Positions 63,288 through 64,000 of a stretch of 64,000 nucleotides of DNA are shown here, in pieces (positions within the stretch are counted from its first letter, which is position 1; the number at the start of each line of letters is the position of its first letter). The notes beneath the pieces are model-generated. The model had not been told where the DNA came from, ran no database searches, and worked only from the letters and a program-made list of their open reading frames with translations. Origin of the DNA: Planctomycetota bacterium (GTDB lineage Bacteria; Planctomycetota; Planctomycetia; Gemmatales; Gemmataceae). A program made the position numbers and the translations under genes. The stretch lies in NCBI GenBank assembly GCA_016873095.1, contig VGYC01000011.1, positions 1 to 64,000 of the forward strand, read 5' to 3'.

Positions 63288-63316
63288 ACGCTAGAGCATT
63301 TGTCTTGCTCTAGCGT
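63288..63316. terminator. Hairpin between the unknown protein and the primase gene
   Basis: Perfect 11-bp stem (63288-63298 with 63306-63316) and seven-base loop; only short T runs follow. May end the two-gene transcript or be an attenuator before the primase. Confidence 0.5.
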
Positions 63317-63357
63317 CATTTAGTTTATAACCCCATTACAACGATTGGAGAAACCCT

Positions 63358-64000
63358 ATGAATATAGTATCACATTCACCCTTACTTTCGCAAGCCCTTG
63401 CGTATGCTAAACGCACTTGGAAAGTATTTCCACTTTACGAACCTATCGCCATTGGCGTTTGCTCTTGTGGCAAGCATCTTTGCGAAGATAAACACCCACG
63501 CACAACGCATGGGTTTAAGGACGCTACTACCGATGCGAGTACGACAACGCAATGGTGGACGAAATGGCAAAACGCCAACATTGCCATTGCAACAGGAAGC
63601 GCAAGTAATGTCTTCGTGCTTGATGTAGACGGAGAAGAAGGAAAACAAACGCTAGCGCAATGGGCAAGGGAAGGCTTGACACTTCCGCCCACGCTCATGG
63701 CGTCATCAGGAAGGATTGATGGCGTTCACTACTACTTGACCTATCCGCAAGGCTCTGGCTTGTCAAGCAAGAGCAAAGTGTATCCTGGCATAGATTATCG
63801 TGGCGAAGGCGGATACATTGTCGCTCCGCCAAGCGTTCACATCAACGGCAAGCAATACGCTTGGAAGAACGAAAACGCTCTTGCCGAATGCCCGCAATGG
63901 CTTGTGGATAAACTCAAGACACAAAAGCCAAAACCTTCTTCTCTTGCTGTCAATGCAAAACCTAACATCATGCGAGTAGCGTCAAGCGAAGACCTTGACA
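63358..64000 (+). CDS. Bifunctional primase-polymerase (prim-pol), N-terminal part; cut by the window end
   Basis: 214 codons are visible and the frame is open at the right edge. This is the prim-pol domain: the cysteine-rich CSCGKHLCEDKHPRTTHGF (residues 35-53), VFVLDVDGEEG with metal ligands D89 and D91, and SSGRIDGVHYYLTYP (near 116-130) with its His. Such proteins prime replication of plasmids, phages and integrative elements, often with a C-terminal helicase. The ATG at 63358 follows GGAG eight bases upstream. Confidence 0.85.
   Translation, partial: MNIVSHSPLLSQALAYAKRTWKVFPLYEPIAIGVCSCGKHLCEDKHPRTTHGFKDATTDASTTTQWWTKWQNANIAIATGSASNVFVLDVDGEEGKQTLAQWAREGLTLPPTLMASSGRIDGVHYYLTYPQGSGLSSKSKVYPGIDYRGEGGYIVAPPSVHINGKQYAWKNENALAECPQWLVDKLKTQKPKPSSLAVNAKPNIMRVASSEDLD

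Larger units (their letters stand above)
61195..64000. mobile_element. Integrative element beside tRNA-Arg (right end outside the window)
   Basis: From 61195 the sequence is more A+T rich and codon use differs from the chromosome. It holds integrase, an iteron-like array, an excisionase-type HTH protein, an unknown protein and a primase-polymerase. The layout is as in integrative elements and phage satellites. The other end and attachment site are not visible. Confidence 0.75.

Overview
The window looks like a chromosomal piece of a planctomycete (Planctomycetota), probably from the Gemmatales. This is inferred from gene content: DUF1501 proteins with twin-arginine leaders, a DUF1549/DUF1553 protein, PQQ-propeller, PPC-domain and prenyltransferase-fold secreted proteins, a Ser/Thr kinase fused to WD40 repeats, a metalloprotease carrying the planctomycete-type N-terminal export motif LEGRIVPA, and a small CPEL-type module usually found in front of planctomycete kinases. 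Most of the window is GC-rich, single-copy chromosomal sequence. The last ~2.8 kb (from ~61.2 kb) is visibly richer in A and T and is a mobile element.

Layout. 0.2-6.0 kb, minus strand: a nucleotide-sugar set (LegB-like 4,6-dehydratase, sugar nucleotidyltransferase, SDR reductase), then MaoC hydratase, Sir2 deacylase, CYTH protein and mnmA. 6.1-7.2 kb: a secretin/STN-domain-like protein. 7.5-11.5 kb: DUF1501 plus DUF1549/1553. 11.8-17.0 kb: a CsrA / DHp-like / receiver fusion, convergent with a 1495-residue CheB-CheR-PAS-histidine kinase-receiver protein. 17.5-24 kb: a giant PQQ/TPR protein and a prenyltransferase-fold protein. 24-29 kb: esterase, thioredoxin, crcB, yidC. 29-34 kb: WD40 kinase, FHA protein, miaA. 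34-42.7 kb: HTH/receiver-like regulator, CPEL remnant, rhomboid protease, PPC protein, glutathione peroxidase, tyrosine phosphatase, glycosidase-like protein. 42.8-51.5 kb: a candidate c-di-GMP riboswitch ahead of a metalloprotease with seven VCBS repeats, Gfo/Idh oxidoreductase, hydrolase, two DUF1501 proteins, phosphopantetheinyl transferase. 51.6-61.1 kb: TPR glycosyltransferase-like protein, rsgA, a lipoprotein, an exported protein with an in-frame stop, hpnC-like squalene synthase, ymdB, purQ, a small conserved protein, a TolB-like propeller. 61.1-64.0 kb: tRNA-Arg(UCU), tyrosine integrase, a 14-unit iteron-like array, an excisionase-type HTH protein, an unknown 113-residue protein and the start of a primase-polymerase.

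The three most interesting signals are these. (1) The CsrA fusion has a fully conserved receiver domain, a histidine-kinase-like H-box helix between the two domains, and a leader with a hairpin presenting GGA in its loop; this suggests phosphorylation-controlled, self-regulated RNA binding. (2) The integrative element combines integrase, excisionase, primase and an iteron array, as in phage satellites. (3) A c-di-GMP-I-like RNA lies upstream of the surface metalloprotease. REP-like palindromes (one read in frame inside a sugar-reductase gene) and (ATCTGCA)-type inverted repeats around miaA are further unexplained structure.
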